Shown here: piece by piece, positions 1 through 5,813 of the stretch
How the letters are laid out: every line of letters begins with the position of its first letter
Position numbering within the stretch: the first letter of the stretch is position 1
DNA from: Dehalococcoidia bacterium
GTDB taxonomy: Bacteria; Chloroflexota; Dehalococcoidia; Lucifugimonadales; SHYF01
NCBI GenBank assembly: GCA_009692985.1
Contig: SHYF01000087.1
Coordinates: 1-7,001 of the forward strand
Length of the DNA stretch: 7,001 nt
Direction of reading: 5' to 3'
Made by a program: the position numbers and the translations under genes
Notes under the pieces: model-generated
What the model was told of the DNA's origin: nothing
Database searches by the model: none
What the model saw: the letters and a program-made list of their open reading frames with translations, nothing else

Positions 1-210
1 TCATGTTCCCGTTCGTGTCCTAGACTGCACGGTGGCGTAGCGATTCCGCATCGCCCTGATTATACACTGCGTCATCCTCTCCCGCTCCTGGCCGATGGCC
101 GAGAGGACCGAGGCCGCTACCACATCCATCTCCCCCAAGGTCTCCTCTGTGTGGTCTAGAGAACCGTCAGCCCGCATGTCTATCTCTGAACCGGCGGTCT
201 TAGCCCGACG
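1..210 (-). pseudogene. Remnant of a PolX-type PHP domain (DNA polymerase X family C-terminal region), degraded
   Basis: The minus frame that is open from about 240 down to a TGA at 3-1 has an ATG at 177-175 and would encode 58 residues. From about position 195 leftward it reads like the PHP phosphoesterase domain found at the C-terminus of bacterial PolX DNA polymerases: GSEIDMRADGSLD, then EMDVVAASVLSA, then QERERMTQCIIRAMRN. Family members as I remember them read roughly G-EVDI-DGSLD, LD-V-ASVHS, RE-MT-RI-RA-NP-VDI-GHPTGR. Here the metal-binding histidine of SVHS is leucine (codon at 105-103). After RAMRN the match ends and the frame terminates, although a neighbouring frame reads LGHERE, suggesting a frameshift. 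The polymerase and upstream PHP parts are absent; the transporter gene lies directly upstream. Known: intact PolX proteins are several hundred residues long. Inferred: a gene fragment left by deletion. More could lie beyond the left edge. The identification is from memory, without alignment. Confidence 0.55.
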
Positions 211-255
211 GCACGATGCTTGCCAGTTTGCCCACCCATCTCAATGAGCACCCCG

Positions 256-1005
256 CTAAAGAGCGGTGAGTAGCAGCTTGCCAGCAGCTATCACGAGGGC
301 GAAGGCAAGGATGCGGCGTATGGTCAACCCAGAGAACCTCCGCGCCCCTAGCTGGGACCCCAGGAGGCCCCCCAGGAAGGCAGGCACCACCATGATGGCC
401 AGCGGCCCGGTTGCCAACGTCCCGGCAGAGAGACGCCCCAGGAGCCCACTCAGGGAATTGATCCAGATAAAAGTGGCCGAGGTGGCGGCTGTCTGTTTCG
501 GGTCCGCCCACCTAAAAAGAAGCAAGAGGGGGCTCAGAAAGATGCCTCCTCCCACTCCCACAATACCCGAGAGTAGCCCGATGCCCGCTCCTATGGGAAT
601 GGCTAGGCCCAAGAGGACTGGTCGTGTTGCCCCAGCGGAGGCTGAAGCGGGAAGGAAGAGACGCACTGCGGCAAAGGCCAAGGCCCCGGACAGTACGAAG
701 GCATAGGTCGTGGCCGGGACAAGGAGTCGGCCCCCAAGGAAGGCGGTGGGAATAGAAGTAATGAGAAATGGCAAGAGGAGTCTTACCCTGAAATGCCCTG
801 CTCGCCAGTAAGCCAGGCTCGCCAGGCCAGCCACCAGAAGGTTGAGGATCAAAGCTGTAGCGGACATCTCTCTGGGAGCAAGGGCGGCTAAGAAGAGCAA
901 CATTACCGCCAGGTATCCTGAGGCGCCACCGTGGCCCACAGAGGAGTAGAGGAAGGCGACTACCAGGATGAGGGGGCTGAGCATCAGGGCCTGGGTCAGG
1001 TCCAT
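256..1005 (-). CDS. TauE/SafE (TSUP) family membrane transporter, probable sulfite/organosulfonate or other anion exporter
   Basis: This is a 249-residue, strongly hydrophobic integral membrane protein with about seven or eight predicted transmembrane segments. It shows the two-repeat architecture of the TauE/SafE (TSUP) family. The first repeat has the glycine motif SSVGHGGASGY at residues 21-31, and the second has SGIVGVGGGIFLSPLL at 146-161. Arginine-rich short loops (around 73-75 and 222-231) fit the positive-inside rule. Length is normal for the family (about 240-270). Family members move sulfite, sulfoacetate, taurine-related compounds or other anions across the cytoplasmic membrane; the actual substrate here cannot be told from sequence. 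The ATG at 1005-1003 is preceded by GAAGGGA at 1020-1014, an acceptable ribosome site eight bases away, and no in-frame start lies further upstream. No sulfur-metabolism gene is adjacent. Downstream lies only the PHP remnant. Confidence 0.9.
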   Translation of the reverse strand: MDLTQALMLSPLILVVAFLYSSVGHGGASGYLAVMLLFLAALAPREMSATALILNLLVAGLASLAYWRAGHFRVRLLLPFLITSIPTAFLGGRLLVPATTYAFVLSGALAFAAVRLFLPASASAGATRPVLLGLAIPIGAGIGLLSGIVGVGGGIFLSPLLLLFRWADPKQTAATSATFIWINSLSGLLGRLSAGTLATGPLAIMVVPAFLGGLLGSQLGARRFSGLTIRRILAFALVIAAGKLLLTAL

Positions 1006-1094
1006 CGAGCGTGTCCCTTCAATATGTACATGATGTACATGGTTCCCACGCCCAGCAGAAGTGTCAGGGGATACGGCCCAATGCGCAGCTTCAT
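996..1094 (-). CDS. Possible 32-residue single-helix membrane protein overlapping the TauE/SafE start
   Basis: A minus-strand ORF begins with ATG at 1094-1092 and ends with TGA at 998-996. It overlaps the first ten bases of the transporter gene in another frame. The peptide starts MKLRIGPYPL, runs through a hydrophobic stretch TLLLGVGTMYIMYIL and ends KGHARWT, so it looks like a short membrane anchor with positive charges on both sides. An in-frame TAA lies four codons upstream. A GAAGG sequence is about 15 bases upstream, which is too far for a good ribosome site. The overlap would allow translational coupling. Against it: very short ORFs arise by chance, and part of the hydrophobic character comes from a tandem nonamer repeat. 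I do not recognise a family. Treat as a candidate only. Confidence 0.27.
   Translation of the reverse strand: MKLRIGPYPLTLLLGVGTMYIMYILKGHARWT
1024..1041. repeat. Tandem duplicated nonamer ATGTACATG
   Basis: Two perfect head-to-tail copies of ATGTACATG occupy 1024-1032 and 1033-1041, 19 bases upstream of the TauE/SafE start codon. Each copy contains the self-complementary octamer ATGTACAT, so the block offers two adjacent dyad sites, as an operator might. It also codes for the MYIMYI part of the candidate 32-residue ORF on the minus strand. Regulatory function is inference only. Confidence 0.5.
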
Positions 1095-1156
1095 CGAAAC
1101 ATTTTACAACCTTCGTAATACGAGAGCAGCACCGAGCTACGATATGGCTGGTTACT

Positions 1157-1192
1157 GAAAAAGAGGAGTCCAGAGGGGCGGAGCCCCTTTGG
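1157..1192 (-). terminator. Candidate Rho-independent terminator for leftward secA/prs transcription
   Basis: Bases 1170-1179 (CCAGAGGGGC) pair with 1183-1192 (GCCCCTTTGG) to give a ten-pair stem with one G-T wobble and the three-base loop GGA. Read on the minus strand, the stem is followed seven bases later by a run of five T (1162-1158, CTCTTTTTC). It lies about 225 bases past the secA stop and upstream of the transporter gene, so it would separate the two units. The gap before the T run is longer than ideal. The hairpin may instead be an intergenic repeat that happens to terminate. Confidence 0.42.
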
Positions 1193-1200
1193 TGGGGGTC

Positions 1201-1215
1201 TGGGGGTGTCCCCCA
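1201..1215. repeat. Small G/C hairpin
   Basis: TGGGGG at 1201-1206 pairs with CCCCCA at 1210-1215 across a three-base TGT loop. It sits nine bases from the preceding hairpin, with a G-rich stretch (GGTGGGGGTC) between them. No T run follows on either strand, so it is not a terminator on its own. It probably belongs to the same composite intergenic repeat. Confidence 0.45.
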
Positions 1216-1229
1216 TATCTAATTCTCAT

Positions 1230-1278
1230 CCCCCTTCCTAGCCAGAGCCTGTCCTTGAGCGTAGCGAAGGAAAGGGGG
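1230..1278. repeat. Intergenic repeat-like hairpin with CCTTGAGCGTAGCGAAGG core
   Basis: CCCCCTTCC at 1230-1238 can pair with GGAAAGGGGG at 1269-1278 (nine pairs with a one-base bulge). Inside it, 1253-1270 reads CCTTGAGCGTAGCGAAGG, itself an imperfect dyad (CCTT/AAGG and GC/GC). From memory, TTGAGCG-AGCGAAGG-type sequences recur many times between genes in Dehalococcoidia-like and other bacterial genomes. A related, degenerate copy appears at 5150-5195 in this window. Copy number in the source genome cannot be judged here. Confidence 0.5.
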
Positions 1279-1416
1279 TCAGGGGAATGGTAGTAGCAGT
1301 TTTTCATCACCATGCCATTGAGTGAGTTGGAGTGTGGGTAGAAGCAAACCTTAACTTATTTGGTTCATGACCAAGAGAGGGTTTGGGGTGTCTCCCAGCA
1401 CATTGCTGGCAACTCC

Positions 1417-4071
1417 CTACGCCGCAGCGCCGTGGCACCGCTTGTACTTCTTGCCGCTGCCGCAGGGACAAATCTCGTTGCGTCCCACTTTCCCGGCGCT
1501 GGCGCTTGCTGCAGAGCGGCCACTTCCCAGGACGCTGGCCATGACGCTTGGCCGGCTGACCGCTGAAGTGGCGGCAGCCTTGGCCACCTGGCGGTGCGAA
1601 GCTCCAGCGGGGGCCGCGGCCCCATCCTGCACCGGCAAGACGTGGAAAATGGTGTGTACAATGTCGTGCTGAACGGTGGTCAGCAGTTCATCAAACTTCT
1701 CATGGGCCGCCCTCTTATACATCACCAGCGGGTCGCGCTGCCCGTATGCTTCCAGGCCAATGCTCTCTCGAAGATTCTGCATCACAGTCAGGTGTTCCAA
1801 CCAGAGGGAGTCAATAACGCGGAGTATCACGGCACGCTCCAGGGTACGCATCATGTCGGCTCCCAGCTCATTCTCTCGTTGCTCGTAAAGCGCGTCGGCA
1901 TGAGCAAGCAAGGCAACTTGAATCTCCGACGGTTCCAGACCAGCCAGCTCTTCCTTGCCCAGCTCTGGAGGAATGGGCATGATGGTCAGAATGTCCGCCT
2001 CCAGGGAATCCAGATTCCACTCTTGCTGGTCCCGCTCTCCAATGTACTTGCCAACCAGTGCCTGGATCTCCCGGTGCATCATGTCCTGCACGTTGGCCTT
2101 GAGGTCGGCGCCCGAAAGGATCTTGCGCCGCTCACCGTAGATGACATCCCTGTGGAGGTTTACCACGTCGTCGTAATCCACCAGGTGCTTGCGGATGTCA
2201 AAGTTGAACGCTTCCACTTTCACCTGGGACTGTTCGATTGCCTTGGAAACCAGCCCGGCCTGGATGGGAACGCTCTCCTCCATGCCAAACCGGTCCATGA
2301 TGCCGCTGATGCGCTCCCCTCCAAAACGACGCATCAGGTCGTCATCCAGTGAAACGAAGAACCTGGAAGTGCCCGGGTCCCCCTGGCGGCCAGCCCGGCC
2401 CCGGAGCTGGTTGTCAATGCGGCGGGCCTCGTGGCGTTCAGTGCCCAGGATATAAAGGCCGCCTAGCTCCACCACCTTCTTGTGCGCCTCCTGCCACTCC
2501 TCTGGGGACCTGCCCTCAGGAGAGCCGCCCAGAACTATGTCGGTGCCACGCCCAGCCATGTTGGTGGCCACAGTCACACCACCCAGGCTACCTGCCTGGG
2601 CCACAATGACGGCCTCCTTCTCGTGTTGCTTGGCATTGAGCACCTGGTGAGGAATGCCCCTGCGTTTCAGGACCTCGCTCAGGCGCTCAGACTTCTCTAT
2701 GGAGGTAGTGCCTACCAGTACCGGGCGTCCCTGCTTGTGAAGCTCATCAATCTGGTCGGCCACGGCCTGAAACTTGGCTTTTTCCGTCTTATAGATCAGG
2801 TCATTCTCGTCGCGGCGGATCATTGTCTGGTGCGTTGGGATAGTCACCACATCAAGCTTGTATATTTTATAGAACTCCTCGGCCTCCGTGGCGGCGGTGC
2901 CGGTCATGCCCGCCAGCTTGAGGTAGAGGCGGAAGTAGTTCTGGAGTGTAATGGTGGCGTAGGTGATGCTCTCCCTTTGGACTGTTAGATTCTCTTTGGC
3001 TTCAATGGCCTGATGAAGCCCCTCGGAGTAGCGGCGGCCCGGCATGAGGCGGCCGGTGAACTCGTCTACTATGACCACCTCGCCTTCCTTCACAACGTAG
3101 TCCCTGTCCTTCAGGAACAGCACATAGGCCTTCAGAGCGTTCTCCACGTAATGAGTAAGAGCGTAGTTGCTTGGATCATAAAGGTTGTCTATGTTCAACC
3201 ACCGCTCCATCTTGGAGATGCCTTCGTCGGTGAGTATCACCGAGCGCTCCTTCTCGTCCAACTTGAAGTCGGACTGAGGAGAAAGCCTTGGCACCGTCTT
3301 AGAGAGTGTGCCGTACAGCTTGGTGGACTGCTGGGCGGGGCCGCTTATGATGAGAGGAGTCCTGGCCTCGTCAATGAGAATGTTGTCCACCTCGTCCACA
3401 ATGGCGTAGTGCATCTCCCGCTGGACCATCTGGGCCTGGTCTCCAACCATGTTGTCGCGCAGATAGTCGAAACCAAACTCGTTATTGGTGCCGTAGGTGA
3501 TATCGGCGCCGTACGCCTCTCGCCGTGGGATAAGACGCAGTTGGTTCAGGCTGGGGTTATCCCCTTCAACCTCTGGATCTAGCAGATAAGATGCATCGTG
3601 CTGGAGGCACGCCACGCTAAGGCCCAGCAGGTGGAAGATGGGACCCATCCACTGAGTATCGCGCCTTGCCAGGTAGTCGTTGACCGTAACCAAGTGGGCG
3701 CCCTTGCCCTCCAGGGCGTTCAGATAAAGGGGAAGGGTAGCCACCAGCGTTTTGCCCTCGCCCGTCCTCATTTCAGCGATCCTGCCCTGGTGAAGGACAG
3801 CGCCGCCCATGAGCTGGACATCGAAGTGGCGTTGGCCTATGGTGCGCTTGGCGGCCTCCCGGACGGCGGCGAATGCCTCGGGCATCAGATCATCCAGGGT
3901 TTCGCCCTGTTCCAGGCGCGCCCTGAACTCGTGCGTCTTCTCCTTGAGCTGGTCGTTGGATAGGGCCAGGAACGCTGGCTCAAGGTCGTTGACCTCCTCC
4001 ACCATGGGTCGAAGAGCCTTCAGCGCCCGCTCGTTGGAGTCAACCAACCCTTTCAGGATGCCGGTGAGCAT
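1417..4071 (-). CDS. secA: Preprotein translocase ATPase SecA
   Basis: SecA is the cytoplasmic ATPase motor that pushes unfolded preproteins through SecYEG. The 884-residue protein is full length. Visible motifs in order: Walker A MRTGEGKT (101-108); Walker B region [20 protein letters not shown] (225-244); [16 protein letters not shown] (193-208); a preprotein-binding segment with [20 protein letters not shown] (335-354); GMTGTAATE (388-396); NBD2 motifs [14 protein letters not shown] (503-516) and [12 protein letters not shown] (556-567); helical scaffold and wing region; and [16 protein letters not shown] (756-773). The C-terminus is a low-complexity Ala/Ser linker followed by a zinc-binding SEC-C tail, C868-x-C870-x8-C879-H880. 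Between LQHDA and YGADITYG, about residues 160-188, there is an extra segment compared with E. coli or Bacillus SecA; I recall a similar one in Chloroflexota. Walker B has DEVDN where DEVDS is usual. The start follows the prs stop by 16 bases with only a weak ribosome site (TTGGAT), so coupling to prs translation is likely. Confidence 0.98.
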   Translation of the reverse strand: MLTGILKGLVDSNERALKALRPMVEEVNDLEPAFLALSNDQLKEKTHEFRARLEQGETLDDLMPEAFAAVREAAKRTIGQRHFDVQLMGGAVLHQGRIAEMRTGEGKTLVATLPLYLNALEGKGAHLVTVNDYLARRDTQWMGPIFHLLGLSVACLQHDASYLLDPEVEGDNPSLNQLRLIPRREAYGADITYGTNNEFGFDYLRDNMVGDQAQMVQREMHYAIVDEVDNILIDEARTPLIISGPAQQSTKLYGTLSKTVPRLSPQSDFKLDEKERSVILTDEGISKMERWLNIDNLYDPSNYALTHYVENALKAYVLFLKDRDYVVKEGEVVIVDEFTGRLMPGRRYSEGLHQAIEAKENLTVQRESITYATITLQNYFRLYLKLAGMTGTAATEAEEFYKIYKLDVVTIPTHQTMIRRDENDLIYKTEKAKFQAVADQIDELHKQGRPVLVGTTSIEKSERLSEVLKRRGIPHQVLNAKQHEKEAVIVAQAGSLGGVTVATNMAGRGTDIVLGGSPEGRSPEEWQEAHKKVVELGGLYILGTERHEARRIDNQLRGRAGRQGDPGTSRFFVSLDDDLMRRFGGERISGIMDRFGMEESVPIQAGLVSKAIEQSQVKVEAFNFDIRKHLVDYDDVVNLHRDVIYGERRKILSGADLKANVQDMMHREIQALVGKYIGERDQQEWNLDSLEADILTIMPIPPELGKEELAGLEPSEIQVALLAHADALYEQRENELGADMMRTLERAVILRVIDSLWLEHLTVMQNLRESIGLEAYGQRDPLVMYKRAAHEKFDELLTTVQHDIVHTIFHVLPVQDGAAAPAGASHRQVAKAAATSAVSRPSVMASVLGSGRSAASASAGKVGRNEICPCGSGKKYKRCHGAAA

Positions 4072-4087
4072 AGTAGGGGATATCCAA

Positions 4088-5038
4088 TCACTCGAACATA
4101 GCGCCTATGGAGAGGCCACCGTGGATGCGGTGGATGGCCTCTCCCAGCAGGGGGGCTACGGATAGAACGGTGACCTTCGGGTGGCGCTTCCCGTCAGAGA
4201 CAGGAAGGGTATCGGTTATTATGACTTCCCTGAGCAGGTTGGTAGCGGTGAGACGTTCCGCGGCCTTATTTGAAAAGACAGCATGAGTGCAGCAGACGTA
4301 CATCTCAGTAACACCCCTCTCCTCCAGTGCGGTGACGGTGGAGATTAGGGACCCGCCGGTGTCAATCTCATCGTCCACGATGACTGCGATCTTGCTCTCC
4401 ACCTCGCCGATGACGTTCAATGTCTCGGTCTGGTCCGCGTTCCCCACCCGGCGTTTCTCCATAATGGCCAGGGGCGCTCCAATGCGGGCAGCCAGGCCCC
4501 GCGCCCGTTTGGCGGCTCCGAAGTCCACAGCCACCACTACAGGATTGAGCAACTCCTTCTGGCCCACGTACCTGGCCAGAAGGGGCAGAGCTGTCAGCTC
4601 GTCCACCGGTATGTTGAAGAAGCCCTGAATCTGGCCAGCGTGCAGGTCAACTGTCAGCACCCTTTCGGCCCCGGCGGTGGTGAGTAGATCAGCTATCAGG
4701 CGAGCCGTGATGGGCACCCGGGGCTGGTCCTTCTTGTCAGTGCGAGCGTAGGCGTAGTAGGGAATCACCGCCGTGATACGTCCCGCTGAGGCGCGCTTAG
4801 CGGCATCTATCATGATCAGGAACTCCATGATATTGTCGTTCACTGGATAGGAGAAAGGCTGCACTAGGAACACGTCCCGCTGCCGGATGTTTTCCTGGAA
4901 CTGGACAAATGTGTTGTCGTTGGCGAACTTGAATACGTGGGACTGGCCCAAAGGTATGCCAAGATAGTCGCAAATGGCCTTCGCCAGATCCGGATGAGCC
5001 GAGCCAGTAAAAACGCGTAGCTCTTCAAATGGTGGCAT
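4088..5038 (-). CDS. prs: Ribose-phosphate pyrophosphokinase (PRPP synthetase)
   Basis: Prs transfers pyrophosphate from ATP to ribose 5-phosphate, making PRPP for purine, pyrimidine, histidine, tryptophan and NAD synthesis in the cytoplasm. The 316-residue length matches class I enzymes. Motifs: [21 protein letters not shown] (65-85, listed here as two parts [10 protein letters not shown] and [11 protein letters not shown]); [11 protein letters not shown] (93-103); Mg/ATP-binding [12 protein letters not shown] (130-141); catalytic flexible loop [12 protein letters not shown] (194-205) with the expected Lys-Arg; and the PRPP loop [10 protein letters not shown] (221-230), where VDDIIDTAGT is usual. 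The N-terminal FSDGE motif is FANDN (38-42). ATG at 5038-5036 follows AAAGG with five to six bases spacing, a good site. It is the first gene of an apparent prs-secA unit. Variant motifs suggest a divergent branch, but all catalytic elements are recognisable. Confidence 0.96.
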   Translation of the reverse strand: MPPFEELRVFTGSAHPDLAKAICDYLGIPLGQSHVFKFANDNTFVQFQENIRQRDVFLVQPFSYPVNDNIMEFLIMIDAAKRASAGRITAVIPYYAYARTDKKDQPRVPITARLIADLLTTAGAERVLTVDLHAGQIQGFFNIPVDELTALPLLARYVGQKELLNPVVVAVDFGAAKRARGLAARIGAPLAIMEKRRVGNADQTETLNVIGEVESKIAVIVDDEIDTGGSLISTVTALEERGVTEMYVCCTHAVFSNKAAERLTATNLLREVIITDTLPVSDGKRHPKVTVLSVAPLLGEAIHRIHGGLSIGAMFE

Positions 5039-5083
5039 TAGCGCCTTTCACAATGGACATTGGAACACAGGTCTTCGATTTCC

Positions 5084-5100
5084 TGCCCCGCGAGCGGGCA
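5084..5100. repeat. Small GC hairpin in the prs leader
   Basis: CCCGC at 5087-5091 pairs with GCGGG at 5094-5098 over a two-base GA turn. Flanking TGC/GCA pairs extend the stem around one bulged C. It lies two bases from the 32-base palindrome, so the prs leader RNA could fold two consecutive hairpins. There is no adjacent T run on the minus strand, so attenuation by a simple terminator is not supported. Confidence 0.4.
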
Positions 5101-5102
5101 TT

Positions 5103-5134
5103 TCCAAACCCCAGACTTAAGTCTGGGGTTTGGA
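5103..5134. repeat. Perfect 32-base palindrome without spacer
   Basis: Half-site TCCAAACCCCAGACTT at 5103-5118 is followed directly by its exact reverse complement at 5119-5134, centred on CTTAAG. It is located in the prs leader, about 65 bases before the prs start codon. Symmetry of 16+16 with no mismatch and no loop is far beyond chance. It could be a REP-like mobile hairpin, a protein-binding dyad or an RNA hairpin. No transposase is nearby, and no function can be assigned from this window. Confidence 0.9.
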
Positions 5135-5149
5135 CACATAACCATTCGT

Positions 5150-5195
5150 CTTGAGCCGAAGCCCCTGTGCGAAGCGAAGAGTCTGTCGAAAGACG
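5150..5195. repeat. Degenerate intergenic repeat related to the TTGAGC...GCGAAG family
   Basis: The segment reads TCTTGAGCCGAAGCC, then TGTGCGAAGCGAAGAG, then TCTGTCGAAAGAC. It shares CTTGAGC and GCGAAG elements with the repeat at 1253-1270. On the minus strand it contains TTTCGACAGACTC and GGCTCAAGACGAA, which resemble the dispersed TTCGACAGGCTCAGGACGAA-type intergenic repeat I know from many bacterial assemblies. It lies inside the transcribed prs leader if the promoter at 5242-5271 is right. Confidence 0.4.
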
Positions 5196-5241
5196 GTCCC
5201 AATCTGTGCCAGCTCGCACGCACCATACACTCACTGGTGGG

Positions 5242-5271
5242 ATTATACCATAGACAGATTGCAGCCACCAA
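5242..5271 (-). promoter_or_regulatory. Promoter for prs-secA (extended -10)
   Basis: On the minus strand, a perfect TATAAT (5247-5242) is preceded by TGG, giving the extended -10 motif TGnTATAAT. A partial -35 box TTGGTG lies at 5271-5266 with an 18-base spacer. An extended -10 can compensate for a weak -35. Transcription would begin near 5235, leaving a leader of roughly 195 bases before the prs ATG, which contains the palindrome and repeat. Confidence 0.65.
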
Positions 5272-5342
5272 AGCGCGGCGTAATTCCCAGATACGGCGAT
5301 TCGGCCACCGCTGCCAAAGCGTACTCCTCTGAGCGTACTTAG

Positions 5343-5371
5343 TAGACGCCACTTCTGGCACGCTTTATACT
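5343..5371 (+). promoter_or_regulatory. Sigma70-type promoter for the ABM-like gene
   Basis: TAGACG at 5343-5348 (four of six to TTGACA) and TATACT at 5366-5371 (five of six to TATAAT) are separated by exactly 17 bases. Transcription would start near 5378. A strong ribosome site AAGGAGG at 5395-5401 sits four bases before the ATG at 5406. Confidence 0.6.
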
Positions 5372-5405
5372 TACTAGCGATTTATTATCAAACGAAGGAG
5401 GAAGC

Positions 5406-5702
5406 ATGTACGGAACGATTGCTAGGATACGGGTAAGGGCTGGCCACGAGAAGGCGATTGTAGATGGCCAAAAGAAGTGGGAGAAAGAGCGCAAGACCAT
5501 TGTGAAAGGCGCTGTAGCCACCTACCTTTACCGGCTGGATAAGGACCCTCAAACCATGATGATGGCGGTGGTATTCAGGGACAAGGCGTCATACGTTGCC
5601 AATGCCAACGATCCTGAGCAGGACAAATGGTACCAGGAGTTCCGCCAGCACCTGGTCCGGTCTCCCCAGTGGAATGATGGCGAGATAATTGCCTCAAGCT
5701 AG
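5406..5702 (+). CDS. Small ABM-fold (dimeric alpha/beta-barrel) protein, function unknown
   Basis: This 98-residue soluble protein looks like the dimeric ferredoxin-like alpha/beta-barrel superfamily that includes antibiotic biosynthesis monooxygenase (ABM) domains. The opening strand MYGTIARIRVRAGHE is followed by a charged helix (KAIVDGQKKWEKERK), then strands VATYLYRLDKD and MMMAVVFRDKASYVANAND. A final helix holds the DKWYQEFRQHL segment, and the protein ends with a tail strand. Order, length and the x-V-F-x-D-K-A-x-Y pattern fit the fold. Members range from heme- or quinol-acting monooxygenases to stress proteins with no known reaction, and no residue here settles the activity. There is no signal peptide. 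It has its own promoter and a very strong ribosome site, and is followed ten bases after the TAG by a long hairpin, so it is probably transcribed alone and well expressed. Confidence 0.8.
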   Translation: MYGTIARIRVRAGHEKAIVDGQKKWEKERKTIVKGAVATYLYRLDKDPQTMMMAVVFRDKASYVANANDPEQDKWYQEFRQHLVRSPQWNDGEIIASS

Positions 5703-5711
5703 ACCCTTCAA

Positions 5712-5773
5712 GAACCATACCAGTAAAGATAGAGCGGGGTGCTTGCCCCGCTCTATCTTTACTGGTATGGTTC
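5712..5773 (+). terminator. Perfect 28-bp inverted repeat hairpin, probable terminator or mobile hairpin
   Basis: Bases 5712-5739 are the exact reverse complement of 5746-5773, with a six-base loop (TGCTTG). The inner part is a GC-rich stem AGAGCGGGG/CCCCGCTCT followed by ATCTTT, so it can resemble a terminator after the ABM-like gene (stop at 5700-5702). On the minus strand the same symmetry holds. However, the arms continue another 19 bases beyond the core, and no proper T run follows the full stem. A 28-pair perfect stem is longer than ordinary terminators, so a REP/MITE-like insertion is an alternative. Confidence 0.6.
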
Positions 5774-5796
5774 GCTGGACAACGTTCACAACCCAT

Positions 5797-5803
5797 GGAA
5801 GAA
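5797..5803 (+). promoter_or_regulatory. Ribosome binding site that supports the pyrD start at 5814
   Basis: GGAAGAA at 5797-5803 lies ten bases before the ATG at 5814. The alternative in-frame start, a GTG at 5739, lies at the loop of the long hairpin with no ribosome site. Its first eleven codons or so would come from the hairpin arm. The family's N-terminal pattern begins just after 5814. Confidence 0.55.
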
Positions 5804-5813
5804 TAATGCCAGC

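Larger units (their letters stand above)
1095..1416. other. Non-coding gap between secA and the transporter gene, rich in hairpins
   Basis: No credible gene lies in these 322 bases on either strand. The gap holds three GC-rich inverted repeats (1170-1192, 1201-1215 and 1230-1278, listed separately). Two weaker hairpins lie closer to secA: TTGGT/ACCAA at 1360-1374 and CCAGC/GCTGG at 1395-1409. No convincing promoter for the leftward transporter gene was found. A TAAAAT at 1106-1101 on the minus strand could be a -10 box but has no matching -35. Confidence 0.6.
5039..5405. other. Divergent intergenic region between prs and the ABM-like gene
   Basis: This 367-base gap carries two promoters facing outward, the long prs leader, a perfect palindrome, a small adjacent hairpin and a degenerate intergenic repeat, all listed separately. 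Open frames on both strands here give peptides with no recognisable domain and contain the palindrome and repeat sequence, so I do not regard them as genes. The stretch 5272-5340 shows nothing I can name. Confidence 0.6.

Noticed and set aside
266..706. Plus-strand open frame of 146 codons opposite the transporter gene
   Set aside because: Its arginine/proline-rich translation is typical of an antisense shadow; the minus strand gives a clear TSUP membrane protein.
1360..1374. Dyad TTGGTTCATGACCAA downstream of secA as an operator or terminator
   Set aside because: It is short, has no T run, and lies downstream of a gene with no promoter nearby.
1395..1409. Hairpin CCAGC/GCTGG eight bases after the secA stop as a terminator
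   Set aside because: The stem is only five pairs and no T run follows on the minus strand.
1594..2352. Long plus-strand open frame opposite secA, with others at 2482-2988 and 3013-3582
   Set aside because: They are antisense shadows of the secA reading frame in GC-rich DNA. They have no domain pattern and no ribosome sites of note, while the minus strand encodes an unmistakable full-length SecA.
5038..5361. Minus-strand open frame of 107 codons upstream of prs, and overlapping frames on both strands
   Set aside because: The peptides include translated palindrome and repeat sequence, have no recognisable domain, and the minus frame overlaps the prs promoter.
5776..5807. Promoter for pyrD from TGGACA and AATAAT
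   Set aside because: The spacer would be 20 bases, and initiation would fall at the start codon, leaving no room for the visible ribosome site.
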